From assembly GCA_039881145.1 (NCBI GenBank), contig JAYKKI010000037.1, positions 14,891,501 through 14,955,500 of the forward strand: a stretch of 64,000 nt of DNA. The letters run 5' to 3'. The notes under the pieces are model-generated. The model ran no database searches. It had not been told where the DNA came from and saw only the letters and a program-made list of their open reading frames with translations. This document shows, one piece after another, positions 12,515 to 24,229 of the stretch; the first letter of the stretch is position 1, and each line of letters opens with the position of its first letter. The DNA is from Druceiella hillmani (Eukaryota > Arthropoda > Insecta > Lepidoptera > Hepialidae). A program made the translations under genes and the position numbers.

Positions 12515-12682
12515 ATGATGAAATACCTAGTAATATGTTTAGCTTTTATTGGCGGCTCATTACTATTTAAAAATGTCTGCATGAATATAAAATATTGTGA
12601 CCTATTCGAAAGTAAACCATTAAGTACTGTAATAAATCATTATAAAGAGAAACTCATTAAATTTTATATAAAGATATTATAG
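12515..12682 (+). CDS. Small open frame with signal-peptide-like start
   Basis: Not recognised. The first ATG (12515) gives 55 residues that begin MMKYLVICLAFIGGSLLF: a short charged start, a hydrophobic core, then small residues, as in a signal peptide. A lysine-rich part ending KFYIKIL follows. Two cysteines lie after the hydrophobic segment. No splice sites or promoter are apparent, and AT-rich DNA yields such hydrophobic frames by chance. It could be the first exon of a small secreted protein, or nothing. Confidence 0.15.
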   Translation: MMKYLVICLAFIGGSLLFKNVCMNIKYCDLFESKPLSTVINHYKEKLIKFYIKIL

Positions 12683-12743
12683 CTTCTATTCCGTTACTTT
12701 TAGTAATCAAGTGATTAAATTCATTATCCATATATTTCTATAC

Positions 12744-13094
12744 ATGTGTTATTTCACAAATAATCGACCTATGACTAGGGTCGTTTGCTGGGTGTATTTA
12801 TATTCATCCCGTGACTTGTACGCGACTGAAAGGTATAGATGGTTGAGTGCAGATTTGATTATGGATATTTCCACGGAGTTGAATTATGTACATCGTAAGT
12901 ACAATTACGCGCTCGCGTGTCGCAATAGTGCGGTTCGTAGTATTGCACACAAAGACCACTGCATTCATACGGAAAACAGAGGCACAAACCAATCGATTAT
13001 TAATAAATGGACATTACGTAAAATAGTTACTCCTCGATGCTTATGTATTTTAAATATAATTCAATTTTGCCAGGTGTCACTAAAAAAAAATTGA
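12744..13094 (+). other. Open frame of unknown status over a GC-richer island
   Basis: About 116 codons open from an ATG at 12744. The part at 12780-13020 has more G, C and CpG than its flanks and codes for a basic, cysteine-containing sequence with YSSRDLYATERYRW and CRNSAVRSIAHKDHC. No family is recognised. A small hairpin (gatgttttacatc) and an aataaa signal follow at 13093-13112, so the island may instead be the end of a retroelement. Confidence 0.2.
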
Positions 13095-13506
13095 TGTTTT
13101 ACATCAAATAAACATTATTTATCTCACACAGCCATTCGAATTGAGATGTAAATATACACCAAGTTCTATTAAAATTTCTTAAGTTTATAGAAAAAAATAT
13201 TGTTTAAAAAGAAAAAAAAATGGGTTTGTTTTAAGATTAAGTAGTATAAAGTAATATGTCTTTGTGGACACTACTTTTTTGTAAATTTTGTGGAAATTTA
13301 ATAGAGATCGAGATCCATTTAGAAATTGATTCTGTTATCGGCAGAGCCAATAAATCCACTTAATCGTGTAATCAAAGTTGAGCACTTTTTCAGATTATTG
13401 CTTTATTTTACCTTTTGCAAGTTCCTTACTAAAATTCACTTTCCTCAACGTAATTTTTTCTTCACGCGGTTTTCTTTGCTTTCCTTCGTCACTTTCTATA
13501 TTTTCT

Positions 13507-13853
13507 GTATTATAAGTAGGTGAAATACTCGTCGCTCACAAATTTTATTATAATGATGCTTTATGGTTATTATTTTGTATTATAGGTAGGTGAATAGGTG
13601 AAATACTCGTCGTGGTGTATTATAGGAAGGTGAATAGGTGAAATACTCGTCGTGGTGTATTATAGGTAGGTGAATAGGTGAAATACTCGTCGTGGTGTAT
13701 TATAGGTAGGTGAATAGGTGAAATACTCGTCGTGGTGTATTATAGGTAGGTGAATAGGTGAAATACTCGTCGTGGTGTATTATAGGTAGGTGAATAGGTG
13801 AAATACTCGTCGCTCACAAATTTTATTATAATGATGCTTTGTGGTTATTATTT
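13507..13853. repeat. 40-bp minisatellite with duplicated flanks
   Basis: Units beginning tataggtaggtgaataggtg start at 13581, 13621, 13661, 13701, 13741 and 13781 (the last partial, to 13812). They are almost identical; one has ggaagg for ggtagg. The same flank (aaatactcgtcgctcac through tgatgcttt) occurs on the left at 13523-13576 and on the right at 13801-13853. The left flank carries a shorter unit lacking one aggtgaat module. This suggests an initial duplication followed by recent array growth. Confidence 0.95.
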
Positions 13854-14440
13854 TTACGATATCCTATTTAAAAACAATCTTCAAATCTAGTTTGACTCCA
13901 TCATTATAATTCTCTATTAATTTATTTCTTTTTTTTAGTTTCCTGTCCTTTTTCTTCATATTATAATGAAATAAATTACATTGTTTTCTTTGTATTTTCC
14001 ATTCTCGGAAATGTAATTTTCTTCAATATTAAACGTTAAACATTAAATTTCATTATTGCAGACGACAACTTATATGTTCTGACGTTTCAAGATATATTTT
14101 GGTGATACTCTAATGTATAAATATATATGAACAACCCAATACGTGTCACTATGAAATGTTTTGAAAACTCTGTGTTGGTGTAAAGGTGGCGATTGCCCAG
14201 GGAGCTTGACGGCGTAAATTAACAGAGACACAAACTAGGCAAGCGAAAATTTCTCAAACTATATCTTAAATCACAAGATAGAGTTTGACAAACTTTTGCT
14301 AACAAAAAATGAAATAATTAATTGAAGAATAATTTATATGCAGAAATGGAAATGTATGCTGAATTTTTTATACACAGTTTATTATGTACAACTCATCTTC
14401 GTACAATCCTATGTATTTTACTTCTCTGTAAAATAATAAT
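13854..14440. other. AT-rich stretch, no gene recognised
   Basis: No coding signal was seen. It separates the minisatellite from the inverted repeat at the edge of the duplicated region. Confidence 0.5.
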
Positions 14441-14565
14441 AATATAAATAAATAAAATATATCAATGTACTATGAACAACAAAGACTAGATATCAATGTA
14501 TTATGAACAACAAGATCTAGTCTTTGTTGTTCATAATACATTGATATATTTTATTTATTTATATT
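14441..14565. repeat. Inverted repeat, 51-bp arms
   Basis: Arms 14441-14491 and 14515-14565 are reverse complements with one mismatch (C at 14470). The 23-bp spacer (14492-14514) is itself another direct copy of the arm core (atcaatgtattatgaacaac), so the core is present three times. The structure ends where homology between units A and B begins. Confidence 0.95.
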
Positions 14566-17500
14566 TAATTTGCCATAATGAGTAGTTGAGAAGCTTGTAA
14601 GGAACTAATAGAAAAAATAAAAAACAAATATTCAGTGATCAGAAAAATTGCCCATGGAAAAATGAATGAAATTTTAGCAAAAATCAGTAAATAATAATTT
14701 TTAAAATTAAAAAATAAAAGTAACACTTATAATTAACGTAATTTAAAAAAAAATTCTAATCACTTTATTTACGACTGAATAAGTAAATTGTAAATACAAT
14801 TTTCAAATTGAAATTCATCATGGTAAAACTGATTAACCAATCTAAAGATAGTAAAGAACATCAAGTGTCTTTAGTTGTACAAGTGAAATGTCGAGTCAGA
14901 ATTGTATATTGAAATATTAGCAACTGACAATGACTAATATATTTATCTGATTGTAATGCAAGTTTTTACACATTACATTTTCTGCTGTAAACACTTTTAC
15001 TAATTACAATGATAGAAAGATTCGACTAGCGATGTTATGTTTGAAAGAAAACCTATTCTATTTATGTCCAGAACATGACAATTTTGAAGTCATTGAAAAG
15101 AGTGCGAAATTCACTACGTAGCTACCGTCAAAGTTTGAGTATCTATGTATTAAAATAGCAGAAAGGTTATACGGGTTCCATATTTCAGGTGCACTATTGA
15201 ACTTGTTTCCAGCTTTCGGTTTATGAAGTTGATTAAAAACAGACAATTCAGCAAACAGCAAAAAAAATAGGCGAGGGAATTATTCAAATTCGTTCGATGA
15301 TTGAGAGTGAAGAAGGAAGTTTGGGTTTTCTCTTTTTTCTTGGAAGGGTTTGTTTATTTCACTAAAATTGCTTTCTGAGGTTTTCAAAAATAAGGGGTGG
15401 TTTAATAACGCTAAAACAATATTTTTTATGTGAGTAACGAAAGTGTGTGATATTTGATTTCGCGTCATTGTATAAAAAGATCAGAAGATATGATGAATGC
15501 TCATGGTCCCGCATTTTGGTTTTCATTTGGGTTTAGTGCTGCGTCATAGCACACACTGGAACATTATATAAAATGGGAACTGAATTATGTGTTTCATAAA
15601 ACAATGATCAATACATTTATCTTATAAATTATGTAGAATTAGGTACCGTATTATAGTAAGTTATAAATATATCGTTATTAAATATAACTACATTCGAAGA
15701 GTACAGTTATAACTAATAATAAAGTATGTGTAATTTAGTATAATATTTGGTTCTTTGGCTTATTATAAACATCAGAAAATATCAAAAAATTATTAATGTA
15801 GATAACCGCAGTTAGAAACATACGTCCATAATTTTTTGATCTCACGGTGATATTTATATTAACATATTAAGGGAATGAGATCGATTTAGTGCTTTGGAAC
15901 AAGCACTAAGTAGGGATGTGCTCCAGCTTCTGAAATTGTTTATGTAAATTTACCGAAATAATTTCATTCGAAGGTTCGAATTAAAACTGTTTTTGCCTAT
16001 TTTTTAAATTAAAACTGTACTCAGAAGTTGATCGAAAATATTGACGAAAATGTAGCTATCTAAAGCTTCCTTCAGATTTTAGAAAATCTTGGTTGAAAAC
16101 CAAAATGCGAGGTTTGAACACATGATGGATACGACCTTGCATGTGAATAAGACTTTTGCGTCCCTCTATGGTTAAAATATTTTAATATTTATATCAATAA
16201 CGTGGCAACAGTTCGTCCGTATACTCTATAGTGAATATTTGCGCGAAAAACACCACTATTTAATTTTCTATTTACGAGAAAATATACATTTGATTTGTGT
16301 ATTGTTTTAGAGTTAGAGTTTTCAATAATAATAAAGTAAAGCTATTTTTTCTGATAATTATTACTCCGAGTTGCTAATGAACAATGCTTTTGGAAAACGC
16401 AAAATCAATGTCAATAAGAGATGCAACTAAGGAGTGCTTAAAGGAAAAGCTCACGAAATAATGATATAAAATAAAATAATTAAAAAAAATAATGATTTCA
16501 GAATAACCATGATTCCGCGGAAAAAGTAATTGTAAAATATCTTAAGGTACATTAATATGTGGTTTTATCATACTAATATGAACACAACGATGGGTTTGAA
16601 ACGAATTACGGAATAAAAAAATTTAAAAATATCTAAGAAGGTAACGATACAATCAAAGAGTTCTATTTTCATAAGAATTATGAAAGTGTTGCTTTAGGTG
16701 GTGGTCAGTGAAAGTAAGGGAGTCTTCCTTGAATTAATTTTTTTTAAAACATTCTGCTTAAAAAAATGAGTGGAGAATTACGTAAAAATTTGTGTATGTA
16801 AGTATACATGTTCGAGTATGTATGGGCGCTTTCGAAAGTTTTTGTGATGGGTAGGAAATATTTCGTTGATAATATGAATTTTTCATTGGGTAATGTTTAG
16901 CGGAACAAATAATACGACAAGTAACTCGTCCTTCTTTTTTTTATTAAGAAACGACTCATTTCGCTTTTAAATGATGTAACTTAAAATTTGTGAAGCATGC
17001 TCTATAAAAAGTAAAGAGAAATTAATTAGACTTGAGCTGAATGAACCACAGGAAATTCATGTCGTTCCATAGACGGTACCTAAATTTTTTAAATGTAACC
17101 CGGATATTATTTTCGGAGGTAAAGAAGTAATTTTTTAGTTAAAAATGATTTAAATTGAAACTAAACTAAGAGCCATTTTGTTGAAAGTTTTCTTTGGCTT
17201 AATTAAAGTTCACTAAACAAATTACAGATTATAATATCACGTTTTTGAAAGTAGTTATTAAATAAATAAATCATTAAGTTTGTTAAGGAGGGATAAAAAC
17301 TTAGAATGGTTAAAAAATAATATCGAAATAATAGAAAAGTTACAGTACTTTAGGCTTTGTAGTTGACAAAAAAGAAATATTTGAAAAAATAGTGTAATTA
17401 GTGAAGAGAATTTATAATGTATATAATTTATCGTAGAAAACTTTGAGAGGTAAAATCTAGTTAGAAACAAATAGGACAAAAAGAAAGTTGAGAAAAAGAA

Positions 17501-17929
17501 ATTGAATAAATTTTATGAATTTATTCTAATATGTAGGAGTAACGAAAAGAAAACTTCTAAATAGAAACTTAAAGTAATATTTTAAATATTTTAGAAGACA
17601 TAATTTGATTCAATCAATGGTATATCAAAGAAAATGTCAACAACTACCTCCAAATCTGTGCCTCGGTAAAAGTTATCAAAACCTGACAATACATTTATTT
17701 TTCTTATCATGCCTCAATGTGACATTATAGATAAATAATAACGATTAGAAAGGATTGCAATTCATGTTAAGGCGGGATCCTTGAATATTTTTTTGAAAAT
17801 TCTATTACTTCCTGCATGTAAAACTCTAGTCCGTTATCAAAACACTGACTAAAATTATATCGTAATAAAAATATACCACAAAGCTCCTTATCTTAGCGTC
17901 GTAAACCCATATGTAAATCCCATAAAGCC

Positions 17930-18260
17930 ACTTTACGGAGGCTCGACTCTTTATTAACAATGAAGGCAAACCGCATCTCACACCTCGCCCCTATCAGGCA
18001 ATATCTTTAATCCAATTTCACGGAATAAGGGTCCGCCATTTGCAAAATCACAATGGAAGTTTAGAATTAAGTGCTCAAGGTTTTTATGTGGTTGATAAGG
18101 CAGTAGTGAGAGGAGGTATCCTCTGCATTGCAAGCTGTGGCAAATCGATCCACTACAATGTGTTTAAGTCGTGTTGAGCTTTCACAAACAAATTCACGAT
18201 ATCGTATATCAGTGCTATCTCCGTCTTTTACAGAACATGAAAATTTGGAACCAATGTTTA
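17930..18260 (-). other. Conserved GC-richer block, unit A copy
   Basis: One of the best-conserved and least AT-rich parts of the unit. Its partner is 45150-45470. On the minus strand both copies can be read as FAFIVNK followed by RKVAL with related sequence before it, but unit A needs stops and frame changes. This suggests an old exon or element gene that decayed after duplication, or a conserved non-coding element. Both copies share a short hairpin (cgtaaag / ctttacg type; one mismatch in A). Confidence 0.45.
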
Positions 18261-18788
18261 TATAGTTAGTAAAGGAACTAAATAAATGTGATATCAAGCA
18301 TATGTTTACTGATTTTAAAAATTATAATTAGTTCACGTGGTTTTAAAATCGCTACTAATGTTGCTGGGGAGTAAAGAACAATTAGTTTTTATTTAATATT
18401 CCAATGAATATTAAATTTTTACTCCTTAATTAACTATGTGCACGGAAGTGAACGCAGTTTAATGATTAAGCAATTTTTAACTGATAAACGAGTACGGTTG
18501 CCGTAAGATTACTCCCATTTCCTATTTCCTAACAAGGTTTTCTTTAGATAACTTTCTTCAAAATTGTTAAATTGTTCACTTTGCGTTGATTTCCTTTATT
18601 TTTTATTCAATAATCTCCCGTACTTATCGTAATGCCTTTACTAAGGATCTTGTGAGATTCATTAAAAATGTGGATACTTCATTTTTTAGCTGAAAAATTT
18701 GTAAACAGAGAAGATGAATAATGACTTTCTAAATAGCTGCAGTTGAGATTGTTCATTCCACTGTGCTAGTAAATTTGTTTATCATTTA

Positions 18789-18790
<2 letters not shown>

Positions 18791-18846
<56 letters not shown>

Positions 18847-18855
18847 GATATATCC
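18791..18855. repeat. (TA)n microsatellite
   Basis: TA repeat. It lies at roughly the same place in unit A as the 46091-46192 array does in unit B, so a shorter tract may predate the duplication. Confidence 0.9.
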
Positions 18856-19250
18856 ATATACATGTGGTAAAAAAATTCAAGTGTAAAACATTCTATAAAA
18901 GAATATTCTACGCCATTTTTTTAATTATTCAACAGGTCAATATTTCTTTTTAAAAAGATTTTAACATTTAAATTTGTCTTACGATAGCGGTTAATTTCAC
19001 AATAATGAATATACAATAATTAACTCTAAAAAAAGTTAGGACCGATAGTCTCTCATCAGGCATGATAAGAAACTTTATTGCGCCCTGTGCGAGAAAAATA
19101 AATTTTTGGAATTTGTTTTCAGTTTCTTTATAAGAAATTATGTTCTTTTAATCTCTAGTGAACAAAATAGAATAGCAAGTAATAATAAGAAAGGTTTTTG
19201 TTAAAATTGTTCGGCGAGGATTTTTTGGCAATTGGATTATCTTAATTCGA

Positions 19251-19251
19251 C

Positions 19252-19307
<56 letters not shown>

Positions 19308-19323
19308 ATGGTTAAAATATTTA

Positions 19324-19384
<61 letters not shown>
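19251..19384. repeat. Split (TA)n microsatellite, unit A only
   Basis: Two TA tracts (19251-19305 and 19328-19384) are separated by ctatggttaaaatatttaaa. Unit B has no tract at the matching place. The expansion interrupts a stretch that on the minus strand reads KNQKDFDLGYLGDLG. Confidence 0.9.
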
Positions 19385-19386
<2 letters not shown>

Positions 19387-20899
19387 CCTAAATCGCCTAA
19401 ATAGCCTAAATCAAAATCTTTTTGGTTTTTCATAGTAGAAAAATGTTTCCCCTTTAATAAGGCCCCGTAACAGAATTAAAATATTTAAAATCTATAAACA
19501 GTAAACTGAGATACGTATTTGAGAATAATTTGCGCAAGGGCAATAAGTATTAAATAAAAACAATTTAAAGTAAACAGAAAAATTGTTAAGGTTTCAGAAA
19601 CATTTTAGTTTTGAAAATTTTATTTTTATTTAGTTTTTTATATCGATAACCGCCGTACGAACAGACAAACAGAATTGCATGGACAGCACTATCAGATACA
19701 AAGGCAAACATAAATATTTAAGAGTCCTATTTATATTAGACTATTTAGAAATATAAATGAATTTCACATACTACATGTAAATATATTGCCTAATGTATGT
19801 ATGACAGGCGTTAAAACATCTGGAATTTGCCAAAAAGTGTAAAATTTGAAATTGTCGCAAGTTTACCAGCAAGCTTTAGATAGACCTCTAGATACGTTTT
19901 TTCTGTTCATAACTTTGATATTAGTAGGTAAGACGAAGGGAGAGACAATTTTTTTACGAATATTTTCAGCTATATCTCCAATTCTAAAAATATAGTTTTG
20001 GGTTCCTATAACTTGCCCTTGCAGAGTTTCCGGTTATTGAACTTGGAGTTTCCTTATTTTCCCGATCATTAGACAAACAACCCGATACGAAGTCAACTGT
20101 AAACTTACCGGTATTACGTCTGCTTACGGTAAGCTATTGGGAGATGTAATCTAATTGAATGAGCTCAACTTTTCGATATGGCGCAGTAAAAAGTGTTCAT
20201 CTATTGAATATGCGTGTATATTGTGATTTATATGAAAAAAAACCTACAGAGGTTAGGTACTGTCGGCAAAGCATATCAAAGTAAATGTAGACCAATATAG
20301 GTTTTCTACATGATTTATTATTATTGAAAATGTAATATATTTGCAATAATAAATGAATATTTTAGAAATTATGGAAGAGAATTAAGATTATTCTTCACAC
20401 ACTTGGAATTAGAACATCTTGGGTTGAAATTGAAAACTAACCAAAACATAATTTTTTCAGCCAAACGTAATTATATTAAGATCGGCTTTCTATCCCATTA
20501 GGCGACACTTGCTATTTATGTAAAAGATTTTTTAACTACAATTTAACTAATCAGCAAAAAGTGATTATTGCTTCATATTGGAGTATTAATTGCTTCAGGA
20601 AACGTTCTTGTAGTTATCTGGTCTTGTAGTATCACCCACTTCTATAGACCCGTCAACTCTTGCATCTCAGTATCTTGCCAGAAAACGATATTATTACCAT
20701 GTGTACTGACGATTGCAAATTGTGTCAGGCTGATTTTGTTACAGTATAATAGGTATTAAAAACTACATGTTATGATAAAGAATACAATATTGATGATATT
20801 TATGTAATAATAAATTAATTTTATTGTCATATGGTTAACGCTTGTATGTGTGAATCTGTTGATAAAAATAAAATATAGGGTGACCAGATAGCAATGATA

Positions 20900-21310
20900 A
20901 TTTTTATAATTGTTATGTTTCAGCAGCTATCATAGGTACCAATGACATCAAAGTGTCAAAATAAATATATAAAATAAAATGGGTTGATCGATGATTTTGT
21001 ATACTTTTTTGAAAGTGGAGTGTGAAATTTCCTATAATCTGTACAGTAAAACATCGGGTGAGATGGATTTTTTGGAGTCAAGTGTATTTGACCAACTTCA
21101 GTGGTCAGGGGGGCGGGAGGAGCCGAGATAAAGGGAATGTAAATTCGAACGCGTTCCGAGCTTCCTTTACCCTTCTTTTTTTGGTTCTTCTTATATTTTG
21201 TTTTTCTTTTATTGTTTTTGTGTTTCGCTGTCAATAATTTGTAGAACATGAAACAAGTGTTTCTAAATCTGTGGCAGTGGGTATCTTGTGACATGACAAG
21301 ATATTTTAGT
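20900..21310. other. Segment absent from unit B, GC-rich core
   Basis: The region between anchors 20570/47590 and 22200/48290 is about 0.9 kb longer in A. Part of the excess is this segment, which contains a GC-rich patch (ggtcaggggggcgggaggag, about 21102-21121) followed by pyrimidine-rich sequence. It may be an inserted element fragment; no family is recognised. Confidence 0.35.
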
Positions 21311-21499
21311 GGCACTATGAATACAGATCGTTACTTACTTATATTTTCATTATTTTTATTTTTATTTCATTTAAATTAAGATGCAAATTAATAAAAAGAT
21401 AAATTGATGAAACCTTAATTTAATACACATATGGGAGCTATTGATAACAAAAAATTTCAAAGTTGAATGAATAATACTAATTAATGAATTTATTTTCAA

Positions 21500-21749
21500 A
21501 TATTGAATATATTTGGCGTTAATTTTGTAGAAATTCATTGTTCACAATTAAATGAAACTACGTGATGTAGTATTATTTCTACTTTCTTTAATTTCTTTAC
21601 CACGACCTAGGTTTCGTTGTATTACATCTTCAGCAAAGATCTTTGCTAATATTCCACCTGAAGATGTTGTAATACAACGAAACCTAGGTCGTGGTAAAGA
21701 AATTAAAGAAGGTAGAAATAATATTACATCACGTAGTTTCATTTAATTT
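21500..21749. mobile_element. Foldback element with 15-bp target duplication
   Basis: Positions 21546-21748 form a nearly perfect inverted repeat: outer arms of about 80 bp with very few mismatches, then a small indel, closing on caaagatctttg. A 46-bp unpaired head (21500-21545) precedes it. The 15-mer tgaatttattttcaa is found directly on both sides (21485-21499 and 21750-21764), as expected for a target-site duplication. A truncated second copy sharing the head lies at 38546-38698. The element is non-autonomous and its family is unknown. Both strands encode the same peptide start (MKLRDV...), a by-product of the symmetry. Confidence 0.85.
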
Positions 21750-22199
21750 TGAATTTATTTTCAATACTATTTCTTAACAAATGTTGCTGTTTGCAATATT
21801 TGAAGTAATTATTTATTCGTTATTTTCTTTACCAAAATTAAATAATAACAATACCCTTAAAACTAGTCAATAATAAGGAATAGATGAATAAATTTAACTT
21901 GTATACGTATATATGTGTGCTTGCGCGCATGTGTGTGTTAATATTCTATATATAAACTCATTATAGAGTATAATAATATCATATCTGAAATATTTTATTC
22001 CTGTTTGTTCTAATACCGTTACGTGAACTCACTACGCAAATCATTACGCATTTACCTTAACAGATTTAAGAGAGATTTTGGTAATTACTATGAATGATGA
22101 TAAAATTTGCTATTCTTTGAAGTAACAACTACATAATCTCAATAATTTTTTAATAATCGTTTTATGGAAAATAACTACGTGTATACTGCTTGTATTATC

Positions 22200-22568
22200 T
22201 TATTCACAAATATACGTATTCATACATAAATACAGTAACAAAAGAAATAAATACATGAACAAAGACACTTTTGATATTTGGAACGGTATTTTTAGTAAGT
22301 GTTTTTCAATATATTTAAATATTATTTCTTGAAATATTTTGTCATTTAAGCTGGAGCAATACAAAAACTCTGGTTTGTAAGTATATGAATATTTATATAA
22401 AATAAAATTAAATCTACTATTATAATTAAATATTTTTAATAATTCTTTTAGAAAGAAATAAATTTCTAATGCTTTTAGTACAGAATTTTGTGGAAATTTG
22501 TTCAGTTCAACTAAATTTTGTAATGTGGCGTAATACAATGACTTTATTATTGTGTTGAAATTATTCAT
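22200..22568 (-). other. 122-codon open frame, not recognised
   Basis: It opens with ATG and encodes an asparagine-, leucine- and tyrosine-rich sequence with a hydrophobic end (VSLFMYLFLLLLYLCM). The homologous DNA in unit B (about 48290-48640) has indels that break the frame. It could be a young or decayed short gene, but its AT-driven composition makes chance the simpler explanation. Confidence 0.15.
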
Positions 22569-22802
22569 TCTGCGTTAGTTTCATAAATAATACTTAAAAT
22601 AATAACAACTTAATAAAACAAATAAAAATATAAACAGATGTTTAATTCAAAATAAATGTTCATGTATACATAACAGTATCTTAAGTATACTTGAACAACT
22701 ATTTTTATGTAATTTTTCTGGACAAATTTGACAAAATTCATCGTTTCTTTACCTCGTCAGATAACGAATTTATAAATTTGTTTATTTTATTTTCTAAGCA
22801 AA

Positions 22803-22900
22803 GGCAATGAGATATAAATGGAAATCATACGTATTGGCAATGAGATATAAATGGAAAAATCATAAGGCAATGAGATATAAATGGAAATCATACGTACTGT
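22803..22900. repeat. Three-copy tandem repeat, unit A only
   Basis: Three copies of about 31-34 bp with the core ggcaatgagatataaatgga. Unit B has only one related copy near 48880-48910, so the expansion postdates the duplication. Confidence 0.9.
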
Positions 22901-24229
22901 CCGTAGTTGTAATTTTGTATCAAAAATAAATTTGTCTTTTCTTTTTCTGAATGTGCTCATCGTGGATGTTTTTCTGTTTTATATTAGTTTACTGTGATAT
23001 CAACCATTTATAGAGGCTGCTTTAGACAAACCAGTCCAAAAGTCTCAAGTAATCTCCTAAAATATTTGCGGTAAGAATATTTTGAGATACAAAGAAAGTA
23101 AATAGATGAAATCGGCTTAGCTAAAAATCTGGTATAAATATTTATGTATTTATTCCTTAACAAATAAAGTTTATAGTAATTTTTTTTTAATTTTAAATAT
23201 GGTTTGAAGGATATTTACAATTATTCTTAGGAATTAAATGAGATGATTTCTAGCTTACTAAGAACTAACAGTCTAAGGAAATTTCATTATGAGATTAGGC
23301 TCTGGGGAAATGTTCCCATGAAAATTATTAGGTCATTTCAATAATCTATATAGATATAGTTTTGCGTTTTTAATACGTCACTTGTTATATAATGGTGAGT
23401 AGAAACTCAAGTTTTGAATTTTGTGTCATTTGTTGCCGTATAGTTTAGAAAATCGGTTAACTTTCGTCCTTTAACTTAAATTATATTATATGGCTTAAGA
23501 AAATGTATTCAGAAAGTGAAATTAATTGATTACATTTGAACAAAAATTACCGAAGTACGTCTTGAGGGTTCTGAAATTACGGCTTTTCAAAGTAGAGCAG
23601 TTTTCAAAAGAACGATTAGATTCTGTAAAATATTTTCCAAACTACTGGTTTTGCAAATTAATGTTAAGAAACATAGAAATCACATTAAAATTTACACACT
23701 TGGAAATAAATATCTTTTTACAAATGCAAAATATGAAATACTAAAAGAGAACGAATATAAATATTTTGAAACTCAGGCAAAACTTCTGCCTTTTTTTCGT
23801 ATATACCTCCTGCCTCTATTTCCTTATTCACTTTCTTACTCACTCAACAGATGATTAAGCGTCTGTATGTTCATTTTGGTTGATAAGTTTTTTCCGATTT
23901 TCTTTTTAGAGAAATGTGAATCTGTAGTTATTTAAAACCATTCAAGTGATTTTTTCTCGATTTCCATTCATGGCTATACTTGGTGGTCTCGTTAGAGCAG
24001 ATGGTAGACATCTAGCCAGATAACATTTTATTTCAGTTGCCACCTTTTTAAATACACTTGAGATCTTGTTTTCGAGAATTACCTCTATAAATTTGTTACA
24101 GAAAAGTGATGCCTGTATTCTCAGGAGATGCCTTGTTAGGAGGGTTTAAGCAAACCGTAACTTCCTTCTAAAGGTGTTATACTTGTCCGCTTGACTAGTA
24201 ATTATGCATATACGACGTTACACAAAATA

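Noticed and set aside
12780..13112. Solo LTR
   Set aside because: A hairpin and aataaa at the end are suggestive, but no TG...CA limits or target duplication could be fixed.
13260..13420. Retroviral-type protease fragment (EIDS motif)
   Set aside because: Only four residues fit, with no catalytic DTG/DSG context or neighbouring retroelement domains.
13507..13853. CRISPR-like array
   Set aside because: Units are contiguous 40-bp repeats with no unique spacers, and the context is eukaryotic.
19242..19433. Minus-strand frame encoding long IYIYIY runs (also at 12134, 25666 and 46030)
   Set aside because: These are translations of (TA)n microsatellites.
21546..21748. Two overlapping 64-codon frames on opposite strands with nearly the same peptide
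   Set aside because: The agreement is forced by the palindromic foldback element, not by two genes.
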